Assembly: GCF_003207895.1 (NCBI RefSeq)
Contig: NZ_NKUB01000016.1
Coordinates: forward strand, 1 to 62,558
Direction of reading: 5' to 3'
Source: Komagataeibacter swingsii
GTDB lineage: Bacteria; Pseudomonadota; Alphaproteobacteria; Acetobacterales; Acetobacteraceae
DNA: 62,558 bases
How positions within the stretch are numbered: position 1 is the first letter of the stretch; each line of letters starts with the position of its first letter. Shown here piece after piece: positions 26,621 to 35,631 of the stretch. The notes below the pieces were generated by a model, which had not been told where the DNA came from, did no database searches, and saw nothing but the letters and a program-made list of their open reading frames with translations. The position numbers and the translations under genes are program-made.

Positions 26621-28414
26621 ATGGCCGATACAACCATTCTTTATGGCTATGGAAATACCGTCGATAGCAGCGGTGATTATGTTCTCACTCCGGTAGCGTG
26701 GGTAGCGGGGATCGCAGGGGTAGGCGGCGGTAGCGCCACATTTGAAGGAAGCAATGTCAATGCGACCCTTTCCTTCGCCCCGACCGTCATCGGTCTGCTA
26801 AGCCCCTATTCCGTCACGTCGGAAGACGGGGCGCATGTAACACTGACCGGAACCGACGGGTCCCTTGTATCCGCCCTGACCGGCACCACGATTACCGCGA
26901 ACGGGGGAACTGTCACCCTGGCGGGCGAAGATGCCATCTCGGCCCTGTCCGGCACCACCTATAATATCGAAAATGGCGGCACCCTGATGATCAACCAGGT
27001 GCAGGGGGCCGATGCCATCGCCGCGCTGGGGGGGTCAACGGTCAATTTCGGCACGGGTGGTGGAACACTGGTCATCACGCCGGGGTCCAATGTATCCATT
27101 CTGGAATTCCCCAGCATCACCGGGTTTGACCAGCCGGGCGCGACCATAGAAATTCCGAATGCGACCGCCATTGCTTCCGTATCGCAGTCCGGCGACAGCA
27201 CCAATATCGTTACGACCACCGGCCAGACCATTCAGGTCCAGGGTGATTTTTACGATTACGCGACCCAGCACAACCTGTTCCAGTCAACCAGCGACGGGAA
27301 CCTGTATATCAGCACCACCCCCGTCAACAGCACGGGCGATACAGGCGTTCTGGTCTGTTTCCTGCCCGGTTCGATGATTTCCACCCCCTCTGGCGCGGTT
27401 GCGGTGGAAGATATCCGGGAAAATGACGAAGTCCTGGCGTTGGTGGACGGCCAGATGATTCCACGCAGGGTCACATGGGCGGGCAGGGCGCGGGCAACCG
27501 TGCGCATGGACCTGCCTGATGACGAAGCGGGATACCCCGTGCGGATCCTGCAGAACGCCATTGCCGATGGCGTACCCTGCAAGGACATGCTGATTACCGC
27601 CGAACACTGCCTGTTTTTTGACGGTCGGTTCATCCCCGCCCGCATGCTGGTCAACGGGCGGTCGATCTTCTACGACCACTCGATCCGTTCCTATGATTAC
27701 CATCACATAGAAACAGAAGAACATTCCGTCATCATGGCCGATGGCATGCTGACCGAAAGCTATCTTGATACCGGAAACCGCCGTGCATTCCAGCAGGATG
27801 GCAATGTCATCCGCATCGGTGGAAAGACCTGTGACTGGGCACAGGATGCCGCAGCGCCCCTTGGCATCAGCCAGGATTTTGCTGAACCCATTTTCCGCCA
27901 GATTGAGGCGCGCGCCATTGCGGCAGGATATGAAAACGTGTCAGGCGCCCCTGCCCTGAGCGACGATCCCGCCCTTTACCTGCTGACGGAAACCAATACC
28001 GTCATCCGGCAGATACGCGCGGCCAACGGCTTTGTCTTTTTCATGATTCCCCCCGGCGTGCAGGACGTGCGCATCATGTCCCGTGCCAGTCGCCCATCGG
28101 ATATGATCGGTCCTTATGTGGACGACCGTCGCCAACTGGGTGTCCTGGTCAAGGACATCAAACTGTTTGAAGGCAATGCCATCCGTGCCATCACAACGCA
28201 TCTTGCACAGGACATCCCGACAGGCTGGCACGATGGCGTATGCGCACCGCACAACGCCCCCTGCCGATGGACAGATGGCCAGTCACCCCTGCACCTGGGT
28301 GCGCATCATGCGGCCGCCATGCGCCTGCTCTGCATCGAAATTCTGGCTGGTGGCCCCTATGCCATCATAAAGAACGACATGGCTGCGACAGCTATACCCC
28401 GCCTGACAGCCTGA
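26621..28414 (+). CDS. Hint-domain (Hedgehog/intein-type) protein with repetitive N-terminus
   Basis: This 597-residue protein has an N-terminal half of Gly/Thr/Ser-rich repeats, such as GGTVTLAGEDAISALSGTTYN and GGSTVNFGTGGGTLVI, which look like a beta-helical surface domain. It continues into a Hint_2-type domain starting at C246 (VCFLPGSMISTPSGAVAVEDI) with ITAEHCLFFDGRFIPARML as the conserved histidine block near residue 328. Hint domains can cleave the peptide bond before their first cysteine. No signal peptide is obvious. Such proteins are common in acetic acid bacteria, but their job is not known. A hairpin and a full repeat lie downstream. Confidence 0.8.
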   Translation: MADTTILYGYGNTVDSSGDYVLTPVAWVAGIAGVGGGSATFEGSNVNATLSFAPTVIGLLSPYSVTSEDGAHVTLTGTDGSLVSALTGTTITANGGTVTLAGEDAISALSGTTYNIENGGTLMINQVQGADAIAALGGSTVNFGTGGGTLVITPGSNVSILEFPSITGFDQPGATIEIPNATAIASVSQSGDSTNIVTTTGQTIQVQGDFYDYATQHNLFQSTSDGNLYISTTPVNSTGDTGVLVCFLPGSMISTPSGAVAVEDIRENDEVLALVDGQMIPRRVTWAGRARATVRMDLPDDEAGYPVRILQNAIADGVPCKDMLITAEHCLFFDGRFIPARMLVNGRSIFYDHSIRSYDYHHIETEEHSVIMADGMLTESYLDTGNRRAFQQDGNVIRIGGKTCDWAQDAAAPLGISQDFAEPIFRQIEARAIAAGYENVSGAPALSDDPALYLLTETNTVIRQIRAANGFVFFMIPPGVQDVRIMSRASRPSDMIGPYVDDRRQLGVLVKDIKLFEGNAIRAITTHLAQDIPTGWHDGVCAPHNAPCRWTDGQSPLHLGAHHAAAMRLLCIEILAGGPYAIIKNDMAATAIPRLTA

Positions 28415-28433
28415 ACCCGCGGGTGGTCCCTAA

Positions 28434-28460
28434 GGGAAGCAGGCATGGGTTCTGCTTCCC
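28434..28460 (+). terminator. Hairpin after the Hint gene
   Basis: Perfect 9-bp arms GGGAAGCAG and CTGCTTCCC enclose a 9-nt loop, 20 nt after the stop codon. There is no T-run, so it may stabilise the mRNA end rather than terminate. Confidence 0.45.
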
Positions 28461-28550
28461 TACCGCGCGGATCGCATCGAATCCGCGCCCATCAATGCCC
28501 CCATTCATCAGTAAACAGCCATCAATTTCCGCACAGGAAGCTGTCTGATA

Positions 28551-28630
28551 GAAGTTTTTGGTGAAGCTTTTTTCAAAAAGCTTCAAAGAACGCCGCTTTT
28601 TTGAGAAAAAGCGGCATCCAGAAACCTTTC
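28551..28630 (+). repeat. Double-hairpin interspersed repeat, copy 4 (full)
   Basis: Hairpin A is GAAGCTTTTT / AAAAAGCTTC, hairpin B is GCCGCTTTTT / AAAAAGCGGC, with spacer AAAGAAC between them and ATCCAGAAACC after. It lies between the convergent 3' ends of the Hint gene and the PAS-GAF-GGDEF-EAL gene. Confidence 0.8.
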
Positions 28631-28649
28631 TTGTTTTCCACCATATAAT

Positions 28650-30899
28650 TTATTTTGCTTTCGGCTGACCGGATACCTGTTTCTTGGCCAGCGCCTTGCG
28701 CATCGCCGGCATGATTTTGCGTGGCTGCCTGAACCACGCTTCAAGATCCTTGGGCGCCATGGGCTTGGCGAACAGGTAGCCCTGCATGACATCACAATGC
28801 AGGCTTTCCAGCAGTTCGTACTGCGCTTCCGTTTCAACCCCTTCGGTCACAACCGTCATGCCCAGGCGGTTACCGATCCCGATAACGGCGGTCGTCACGG
28901 CCTGCGCATTCGCGTCATGCTCCAGATTCATGATGAAGCTGCGATCAATCTTGATTTCCGTAAGCGGCAGGCGGGTCAGGCGCGACAGGGATGAATAGCC
29001 GGTGCCAAAATCATCCATGGACAGGCCGACATCAAGGGCACGGATGGCATGCAGCACATCCATCGTATCCTTGTTTTCATCCATCATGACGCTTTCGGTT
29101 ATTTCCACCGTCAACCGTGTCGGCGCGATACCGAACCGCGTCAGCAGGTTGGAAATCATTTCCGGCAACTGGCGCTTGCGAAAATGACCTGCGGACAGAT
29201 TGACGGATACCGCCGGGATCATGACGCCATCACGGTCCCATGCGACAATCTGGCGGCAGGCTTCTTCCAGGCACCATGCACCGATCGCCTCGATCTGCCC
29301 GGTATCTTCCGCCACCGCAATGAAGCGTGACGGGAAGATATTGCCCAGATGCGGATGATGCCACCGTGACAGGGCCTCCACACCATACAGGTCCCCTGTT
29401 TTCGCCTTGATCTGTGGCTGGTAATGCAGGTTCAGCAATCCCTTGGCCAGGGATTCACGCAGGGCGGACCCAAGGACAAGACGGTCCTGCGCCGCGGCAT
29501 GATCTTCCGGCGTCGCGACACGGTACGTGCCCCGCGCTTCCTTCTTGGCTAGACGCATCGCGGCTTCGGCATGGCCGATCAGGGATTCACTGTCCGGCCC
29601 GTTTTCGGGGAACATGCTGATCCCCACGCTGACCGAGGCCACAAGGAAATTGCCCCCGATTTCGATGGGTTCTTCCATGCCCGTAATCAGCGTTTCGGCA
29701 AATGCCGTTGCATTGGCGGCCTTTGTATCAGGCAGGATGATAACGAACTCATCCCCGCCTGCCCGGCTGAGGATATAATGGCTGCGACACAGGCTTTTGA
29801 TCCGTGTGGCCACCGCCTTCAGGAAGTCATCCCCGTTGGTATGTCCCAGCGCATCGTTAATGTCGCGAAAACGGTCCAGGTTGAGCATCAGCACGGCAAA
29901 ATGGTTATCGCCCGGCTTGCCGACCAGCGTTTTCAGGACTTTATGAATCGCGGTCCGGTTAAGGAAACCCGTCAGGGGATCATAATTCGCCAGTTGGGAG
30001 ATATGGTGCCGCGCATCATACTGTTCGATCAGCACGCTGCAGAAGGAAACGCAGCCCGCCACGACTTTCTGCGGCCAGTCGCTGGTTTTGTTCAGGTTGC
30101 GTGAAAACAGGGCGAATATTCCCGATATCCTCCCGTTTCCGGCCTTGATGGCGGACGCCCAGCAATGATGGAGGCCCAGCGACACCCCAAGCGATTTATA
30201 GCTGTCCCATACCACCGTCGCGGCTTCATCCAGGTCGTTGGATAGGGCCATGATATCCGCGTCGGACAGGGTCACGTTCTCCAGCGCCGCGGCATAACGT
30301 CGCGGCAGGCCGGGACCGGAGAGAACATGCAGGCGGTGGCCTTCACCGATCAGGACCAGAATGGCAACCGTATTGGGAACGAAGTTTTCAACCTCGCGGC
30401 AGACAAGGTCAGCGACATCCTGGATCTGCATTTCGGTCGAAAGGGACTGAAAGACCGTATTCTGCAGGTCCAGCAGTTTCTTGCGGTGGTTTTCCTCCGT
30501 TACGGCCTTGATCGACGCCAGATAATATTTCGCGCCCTTCGGGCCAACGGGGCTTGATGACAGGGTCAGTTCGCCAGTGATGTAATCGCCATGCCTGTTT
30601 TCGAATATGACTTCCCGCGATGTGCCGATGATGGTGTTGACATCCGTTTCACGGTTGCGGGCAATGTGCCCATCATGTTCATTCCGGACAAAATCCGGGA
30701 CAAGCATCCTGACGTTATGGCCAAGAACCTCGTCCTGCGTATATCCCCACAGCTTTTCCGCCCCGGTGTTGAAAAAAATGATGTCATTCCTGTCATTGAT
30801 GACAACAATGGCTTCGGTCGCGTCATGGAGCAGGGCCAGTGCCGCATCCCCTGACAGGGCGGGTTTCCGGGACGATGGGGAAACAAGAAGTTCATTCAT
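28650..30899 (-). CDS. PAS-GAF-GGDEF-EAL c-di-GMP signalling protein
   Basis: This 749-residue cytoplasmic protein has a PAS domain (about residues 20-145, with VVINDRNDIIFFNTGAEKLWGY). A GAF domain follows at about 150-300, then GGDEF (RAGGDEFVIIL near 383) and a C-terminal EAL domain. The GGDEF motif is intact with no RxxD inhibitory site. The EAL domain keeps EALSRW, VNLSA, EITES, DDFGTGYSS, IKIDRSF and EGVE, so it looks able to hydrolyse c-di-GMP. This is the architecture of DGC/PDEA proteins that set cellulose synthesis in Komagataeibacter. ATG 30899 is chosen over GTG 30917, neither having a strong ribosome binding site. Confidence 0.9.
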   Translation of the reverse strand: MNELLVSPSSRKPALSGDAALALLHDATEAIVVINDRNDIIFFNTGAEKLWGYTQDEVLGHNVRMLVPDFVRNEHDGHIARNRETDVNTIIGTSREVIFENRHGDYITGELTLSSSPVGPKGAKYYLASIKAVTEENHRKKLLDLQNTVFQSLSTEMQIQDVADLVCREVENFVPNTVAILVLIGEGHRLHVLSGPGLPRRYAAALENVTLSDADIMALSNDLDEAATVVWDSYKSLGVSLGLHHCWASAIKAGNGRISGIFALFSRNLNKTSDWPQKVVAGCVSFCSVLIEQYDARHHISQLANYDPLTGFLNRTAIHKVLKTLVGKPGDNHFAVLMLNLDRFRDINDALGHTNGDDFLKAVATRIKSLCRSHYILSRAGGDEFVIILPDTKAANATAFAETLITGMEEPIEIGGNFLVASVSVGISMFPENGPDSESLIGHAEAAMRLAKKEARGTYRVATPEDHAAAQDRLVLGSALRESLAKGLLNLHYQPQIKAKTGDLYGVEALSRWHHPHLGNIFPSRFIAVAEDTGQIEAIGAWCLEEACRQIVAWDRDGVMIPAVSVNLSAGHFRKRQLPEMISNLLTRFGIAPTRLTVEITESVMMDENKDTMDVLHAIRALDVGLSMDDFGTGYSSLSRLTRLPLTEIKIDRSFIMNLEHDANAQAVTTAVIGIGNRLGMTVVTEGVETEAQYELLESLHCDVMQGYLFAKPMAPKDLEAWFRQPRKIMPAMRKALAKKQVSGQPKAK

Positions 30900-30972
30900 G
30901 ATGATGGGCCAGTTCACAATTGGACAGCTACGATGCGTTGGTCTGCACCGGACGGTAAAACGGGATCATGGG

Positions 30973-33012
30973 TCAGGCTGGTTGCAGCCCCAGTGTTTCA
31001 GGGCGGGCCGGGCGCCCCAGCAGAAAGCCCTGTCCCGCCACACAGCCTTCACCCCGCAGGACTTCAAGCTGTCGTGGCGTTTCAATCCCTTCCGCCAGCA
31101 CGGAAATGTTCATGGTGCGGCCAAGGGCAAGGACCGAGCGGACAATGGCCGCGGCATCCGAATTGGTTTCGATCCCCTTCATGAAACTGCCATCAAGCTT
31201 GATCCGGTCAAATGGGAAGGACCGCAGTGTATCAATGGATGAATAACCCGTCCCGAAATCATCCAGTGCAATCGAAACGCCCAGCTCCTTGATCCTGCGT
31301 ACGATTTCCAATGCACGTTGCTTGTCATCAATAATTGAAGTTTCCGTTAATTCCAGTTCCAGCCGGGCCGGCGCCAGCCCGGTGCTTTCCAGCGTTTCCT
31401 GAACCAGACGGGACAGGTCGGGGTGAAAGAACTGCACCGGCGACAGGTTTACCGCCAGTTTATAGGCCGGGTCCCAGTGCGCCGCCTGCGCGCAGGCGGT
31501 CTGCAGCACCCATTCACCCAGTGGAATGATCAGGCCGTTTTCTTCCGCCACGGGAATGAACTGGGCGGGGGGGACCTCGCCGCGTTCGGGGTGGTTCCAG
31601 CGCAGCAGCGCTTCGTAGCCAAAGATCTCGCCTGTCGCTATGGCCGTCTGCACCTGATAATGCAGGGACAGTTCGCCCTTTTCCATTGCAGCCCTGAGAT
31701 CGGCCGCAAGCGCGCGTGCCTCCCGGACCGTTTCATCCATGGAGGGTTCATAATAGGCGACAGTGCGCACCGGGTCCGCCTTGGCGCGGTACATCGCAAG
31801 ATCCGCGCGCGTCACGAGTGTTTCCTTGTCGGTCGCATCCTTCGGGAACAGCGCCAGGCCCACGCTCCCGCCAGTGGTGACGGCGTAATCATCGATCGGG
31901 ATGGGCAGGTTGATGGCTTCCTCGATCCGGGCGACAAAGGCTGCCAGTTCATCGGGATTGCTGGTCAGGTGAACCGCCGCGAATTCATCACCACCCAGAC
32001 GGGCCACGAATTCCCCCTTACCCAGCATTTCGGTAAACCTATTGGCAATGGTGACCAGAACGGCATCCCCTGCGGCATGCCCTCGCACATCATTGATTTC
32101 CTTGAATTTATTAAGGTCAATGCCAATCAGGGCAAACTGCGTTGCGTCCTTTTTGGCATCCTCGATCACCTGGTCCAGATGATCGTTGAAGCTGACACGG
32201 TTGGGCAGCGACGTCAGGGCGTCGTGCAGGGCCATCTGCCGCATGCGTTCATAGGATTCCGCGCGCGTGGCATCATCGATTGAAAAGCTGTTGCCCCCCG
32301 TGGCGACAAGCAGAAGGGTCGTGATGGCCAGCGCCACCCCAAGCACGACCGGCGCATTGCCACCGGATGTAAGGTCGGCAGACAGCATGGTCGTGCGCAT
32401 GGCCGACACACCGACAAAATGCAGCCCGGCAATGGCCGCGACAAACAGGACCGTGGCCAGAAGTTCGCGGTGCCGGTTCCCGCTGCGCAGCAGGCACTGA
32501 AGCGACAGGGTACCAAAAACCATGCCCAGCAGCAGGGACAATGCGATTGTTGGCACGCTCCATGCCATATGTTCGCCAAAATCTACTGCATACATGCCCG
32601 AATAATGCATGCCAGCAATAGCCAGCCCCAGCACGGCGCCCCCCATGGCCGGTCCCATCCGGCTTTTGCTGGTGGTCGCGATGACGGTTGCCGACAGCAC
32701 GCCCCCGGCCGCAACGGCGAACGAAAACAGGGTGAGTGGAATGTTCAGCAATCCGGCAACGCCGGGCATGTAAGCCAGCAAGGCCAGAAAATGGGTGCAC
32801 CATATGGTTGTCGCACCGGCCGCCGCGCATTGCAGGTACCATGAATGGTTCTGCCGTCCCGGCGTTGCAGCGATACGCGCCATGATACGTACAGTAATCC
32901 ATGACCCGGCGATGCAGACGATCAGAGCAGAAATAAGAAGGGGCATATTGGAATCCGCTATCGTTTCAAACAATTGGAGCACGGCATTATTCCATGAATA
33001 AACACACGCCAT
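30973..33012 (-). CDS. MHYT-GGDEF-EAL membrane c-di-GMP signalling protein
   Basis: This 679-residue protein starts with about seven membrane segments bearing MHYT-type motifs (WCTHFLALLAYMPG, IAGMHYSGMYAV, IAGLHFVGVSAM). These are thought to sense a small ligand such as oxygen, CO or NO through metal. A GGDEF domain (ARLGGDEFAAV near 345) and an EAL domain follow, with EALLRW, AVNLSP, ELTETS, DDFGTGYSSIDTL, IKLDGSF and EGIET all kept. No RxxD site precedes GGDEF. It is transcribed in the same direction as the PAS-GAF-GGDEF-EAL gene, 73 bp upstream, so the two may form an operon. Confidence 0.9.
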   Translation of the reverse strand: MACVYSWNNAVLQLFETIADSNMPLLISALIVCIAGSWITVRIMARIAATPGRQNHSWYLQCAAAGATTIWCTHFLALLAYMPGVAGLLNIPLTLFSFAVAAGGVLSATVIATTSKSRMGPAMGGAVLGLAIAGMHYSGMYAVDFGEHMAWSVPTIALSLLLGMVFGTLSLQCLLRSGNRHRELLATVLFVAAIAGLHFVGVSAMRTTMLSADLTSGGNAPVVLGVALAITTLLLVATGGNSFSIDDATRAESYERMRQMALHDALTSLPNRVSFNDHLDQVIEDAKKDATQFALIGIDLNKFKEINDVRGHAAGDAVLVTIANRFTEMLGKGEFVARLGGDEFAAVHLTSNPDELAAFVARIEEAINLPIPIDDYAVTTGGSVGLALFPKDATDKETLVTRADLAMYRAKADPVRTVAYYEPSMDETVREARALAADLRAAMEKGELSLHYQVQTAIATGEIFGYEALLRWNHPERGEVPPAQFIPVAEENGLIIPLGEWVLQTACAQAAHWDPAYKLAVNLSPVQFFHPDLSRLVQETLESTGLAPARLELELTETSIIDDKQRALEIVRRIKELGVSIALDDFGTGYSSIDTLRSFPFDRIKLDGSFMKGIETNSDAAAIVRSVLALGRTMNISVLAEGIETPRQLEVLRGEGCVAGQGFLLGRPARPETLGLQPA

Positions 33013-33850
33013 AATACATATGACTAATTTACTTAGACAAAATACGTATGACGCAGATACATATTATATTTTTACAACAAATAGATGGTCAGTAAGCTGA
33101 ACATCCATGCAGTCCTAATGATTTATATGGTGCATTAAGCACTTATATCCTTAAACGATTTTTTTGTTGCAAAAAAAATCTATCTTTTCGATCGCCGATA
33201 AGCGCCCTTAAGACAAATCAAGAAAACGTGATATGTTATTTATCCCATACAGTATAATTATTACTGTATTCGCGTGCTTACATTAGGCTTTATAGTTTAA
33301 ATTGTGATGGAATCACAACCACGCCATTCTTGCCTGTTTTCCATCATATTGGCTTACATCGTCCATATCGCCCGCATGACGGTTTGTAACAATCATGCGC
33401 ATGCAGGAATTTTCCATCACAAAATATTTAGGGGCAGCATCATTTTAAATACCTGCAACATACATGTACCCATCTACGTGAATGAAAATACCATCTGCAT
33501 GATCCTGTCACAGCAGAACAGGTCAGCGCGTGCCATCATATCCCTTGCGCAAGGATGGATGGCATTCCGGCGCATAAAATACTGTTTGGAAAGTCAGCGC
33601 ATTATTTAATAAACAGAATACGTTTTTGGTGCAGCTTTTCCAAAAATCTTTAAAAAACGCTGCCTTTTTTCAAAAAGGCGGCATCCACCATGCCATGTCC
33701 GGTAGCAGGAAAGTCGTGCGCTGCCGTCAGGCCCATATACCGGATAGCCGGTAAATATCAGGGCAAGACTGTCGGTGAAGAATGCCAGACGCGCCTTTGC
33801 AAAGCTGTAACGACGTTGCTTCACATCCCCAGCGTCAGGAGACACGCTGT
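33013..33850. other. Long AT-rich non-coding region
   Basis: About 840 bp with no supported gene. The left 600 bp are strongly AT-rich for this genome and contain poly-T/A runs near 33165. A 101-codon open frame at 33304-33609 has no family features. A repeat copy lies at 33621-33689. The MHYT gene promoter must lie at the left end. An unrecognised small RNA or a decayed insertion is possible. Confidence 0.4.
33621..33689 (+). repeat. Double-hairpin interspersed repeat, copy 5 (diverged)
   Basis: Hairpin A is degraded (CAGCTTTTCC / AAAAATCTTT); hairpin B is GCTGCCTTTTTT / AAAAAGGCGGC followed by ATCCACC. It lies downstream of the minus-strand SDR gene that ends at 33851. Confidence 0.7.
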
Positions 33851-34753
33851 TCATGTCGGCGCGGCTACATGCAGCAGATCCCCAAGGCCGATGCGCCGCA
33901 GCAGTTCGGCCCGCATCCTGTCGGCCACGCCGTTGACGATTTCCGCCCCGTCCTGTGCCGGATCGACATGCACCCGGAACGGGCGGCTGCCACGTGGCGC
34001 ATCCACAACCGCCTCGATCGCCCTGGCCACGCTCTGCGGGTCGGCATCGGCTGGTTCCAGCGCCGCAAGCCCCGCAAGCGCCTTTTCTTCCACACCTTTG
34101 TAAGGGCCATCCATATAGGCCCGCGCCACGGCCTGGTCGGCTGGGGCACCAGCATCACGGAAATGGTTGGTTCCCTTGGTAAAGGCGCCCGGCACGATGA
34201 TGGTCGTCTCGATCCCCCAGCGGGTCAGTTCACCGGCGTAGGAAATCGCCAGCGCATCCATCGCCGCCTTCGCCGCGAAATAGGGGCCGAGGAAAGGCGG
34301 CGTGCCGCCCCGCGCACTCGATGACGAGACCCACACGACCAGCCCCTGCCCCCTTTTGCGCATATGCGGCAGGGCCGCGCGATTGAGGCGCTGGGTGGAC
34401 AGGACATTGACGTCATACAGGCCCGCCAGCTGCTCCGGCGTGAACGCTTCCGCCGGGCCAAAACACATATGGCCCGCATTATGGATCACCACGTCAATCC
34501 GGCCCTGCTCCGCGATGATCCGGTTGACTGCCGCCCCGACCTGTGTGTCCTGAAGCACATCGAGTTCGACGGTCCGCAGGTCCACCTTCCAGTCGCTTGC
34601 AAACCGGGCGGCATCCTCCACCGCCGCCTTCCCCCTACCCATGGGGTCCAGAATACCGGCATAGACACAATGCCCCGCGGTGGCGAGCGCCCGTGCGGTC
34701 ATGGCGCCAAACCCGCTCGACGCCCCGGTAATCAGGATAACCTGCTTGCCCAT
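33851..34753 (-). CDS. Short-chain dehydrogenase/reductase
   Basis: This 300-residue classical SDR has the NAD(P) site ILITGASSGFGAMTA, then VIHNAGHM, catalytic serine in VWVSSSSARGG and YFAAK as the Tyr/Lys pair. The start at 34753 is supported by GGAG and a leading GKQVILITG; the frame upstream of it overlaps the next gene and has no SDR sequence. It lies 25 bp behind a second SDR gene on the same strand, and both face a LysR regulator. Substrate is unknown. Confidence 0.85.
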   Translation of the reverse strand: MGKQVILITGASSGFGAMTARALATAGHCVYAGILDPMGRGKAAVEDAARFASDWKVDLRTVELDVLQDTQVGAAVNRIIAEQGRIDVVIHNAGHMCFGPAEAFTPEQLAGLYDVNVLSTQRLNRAALPHMRKRGQGLVVWVSSSSARGGTPPFLGPYFAAKAAMDALAISYAGELTRWGIETTIIVPGAFTKGTNHFRDAGAPADQAVARAYMDGPYKGVEEKALAGLAALEPADADPQSVARAIEAVVDAPRGSRPFRVHVDPAQDGAEIVNGVADRMRAELLRRIGLGDLLHVAAPT

Positions 34754-34778
34754 GCTCCGTTTCCCTTCCATGAGCGCC

Positions 34779-35516
34779 TCAGACCATGCCGCCATTGGCG
34801 CGTAGGGTCTGGCCATTGATCCACGCGCCATCGGGACCCACAAGGAAGGCCACGGCCGCCGCAATGTCGTCTGGCGTGCCCAAGCGTTCCAGCGGGTTCA
34901 TCTTCGACAGTTTTTCGATCAGTTCGGGGCTTTTGCCATCCAGGAACAGCGCGGTTCCGGTCGGCCCCGGTGCGACCGCGTTGACCGTGGTGTTCCGGCC
35001 ACGCAGTTCCTTGGCCATGATCGCCGTCAGGGTTTCAACCGCCGCTTTTGTAGCGGCATAGACGCCATAATTTTCGAATTTCAGCCCCACGACACTGGTC
35101 GAAAGATTGACGATGCGCCCGCCGTGCCGAAGCCTCTTCCCGGCCTCGCGCAGCGTGTTGAACGTGCCGCGGAAATTGATGTCCACCTGTCGCGTAAAGG
35201 CCGCATCATCCACATCGGCAATCCGGCCCAGCGTCATGATCCCGGCATTGTTGACCAGCACATCGACCCCGCCGAAGGCTTTTTCCGCCGCGTCAAACAG
35301 CGCGGCCACGGCAGCCGGGTCGGACACATCGGCCCTGACCGGCAGGGCTTCGCCGCCAGCCTTACGGATCTGCCCTGCAAGTTCGTCCGCCTGCGTGGCG
35401 TTGCCCGCGTAATTGATGACGACCGCCAGACCATCCTTTGCCAGTCGCGTGGCGATGGCCGCACCGATCCCGCGTGACGCGCCGGTGACGATCGCGACTT
35501 TCCTGTTCTGTGTCAT
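34779..35516 (-). CDS. Short-chain dehydrogenase/reductase (FabG-like)
   Basis: This 245-residue SDR shows VAIVTGASRGIGAAIA, VLVNNAGIMTLG, the catalytic NLSTSVVG..YGVYAATKAAVE and a PGPTGTALF segment. It ends with GQTLRANGGMV. The ATG at 35516 has AAGGA about 9 nt upstream, and an ATG two codons earlier is possible. It is the first of two SDR genes and is divergent from a LysR gene 115 bp away, the usual arrangement for regulation by that LysR protein. Confidence 0.88.
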   Translation of the reverse strand: MTQNRKVAIVTGASRGIGAAIATRLAKDGLAVVINYAGNATQADELAGQIRKAGGEALPVRADVSDPAAVAALFDAAEKAFGGVDVLVNNAGIMTLGRIADVDDAAFTRQVDINFRGTFNTLREAGKRLRHGGRIVNLSTSVVGLKFENYGVYAATKAAVETLTAIMAKELRGRNTTVNAVAPGPTGTALFLDGKSPELIEKLSKMNPLERLGTPDDIAAAVAFLVGPDGAWINGQTLRANGGMV

Positions 35517-35631
35517 ATCCATTTTCCTTCTGTCAGTGGCCATCTGGACCATGGAGGGAACCCTGCCCCTTTTCGGCCGTCGGATAATCCCGCATAATCC
35601 GGACAGGCCATTCGGAAAAAGGGAACAGTCC

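Noticed and set aside
33304-33609. 101-codon open frame in the AT-rich gap
   Set aside because: No ribosome binding site, no family resemblance and AT-driven composition; not called as a gene.
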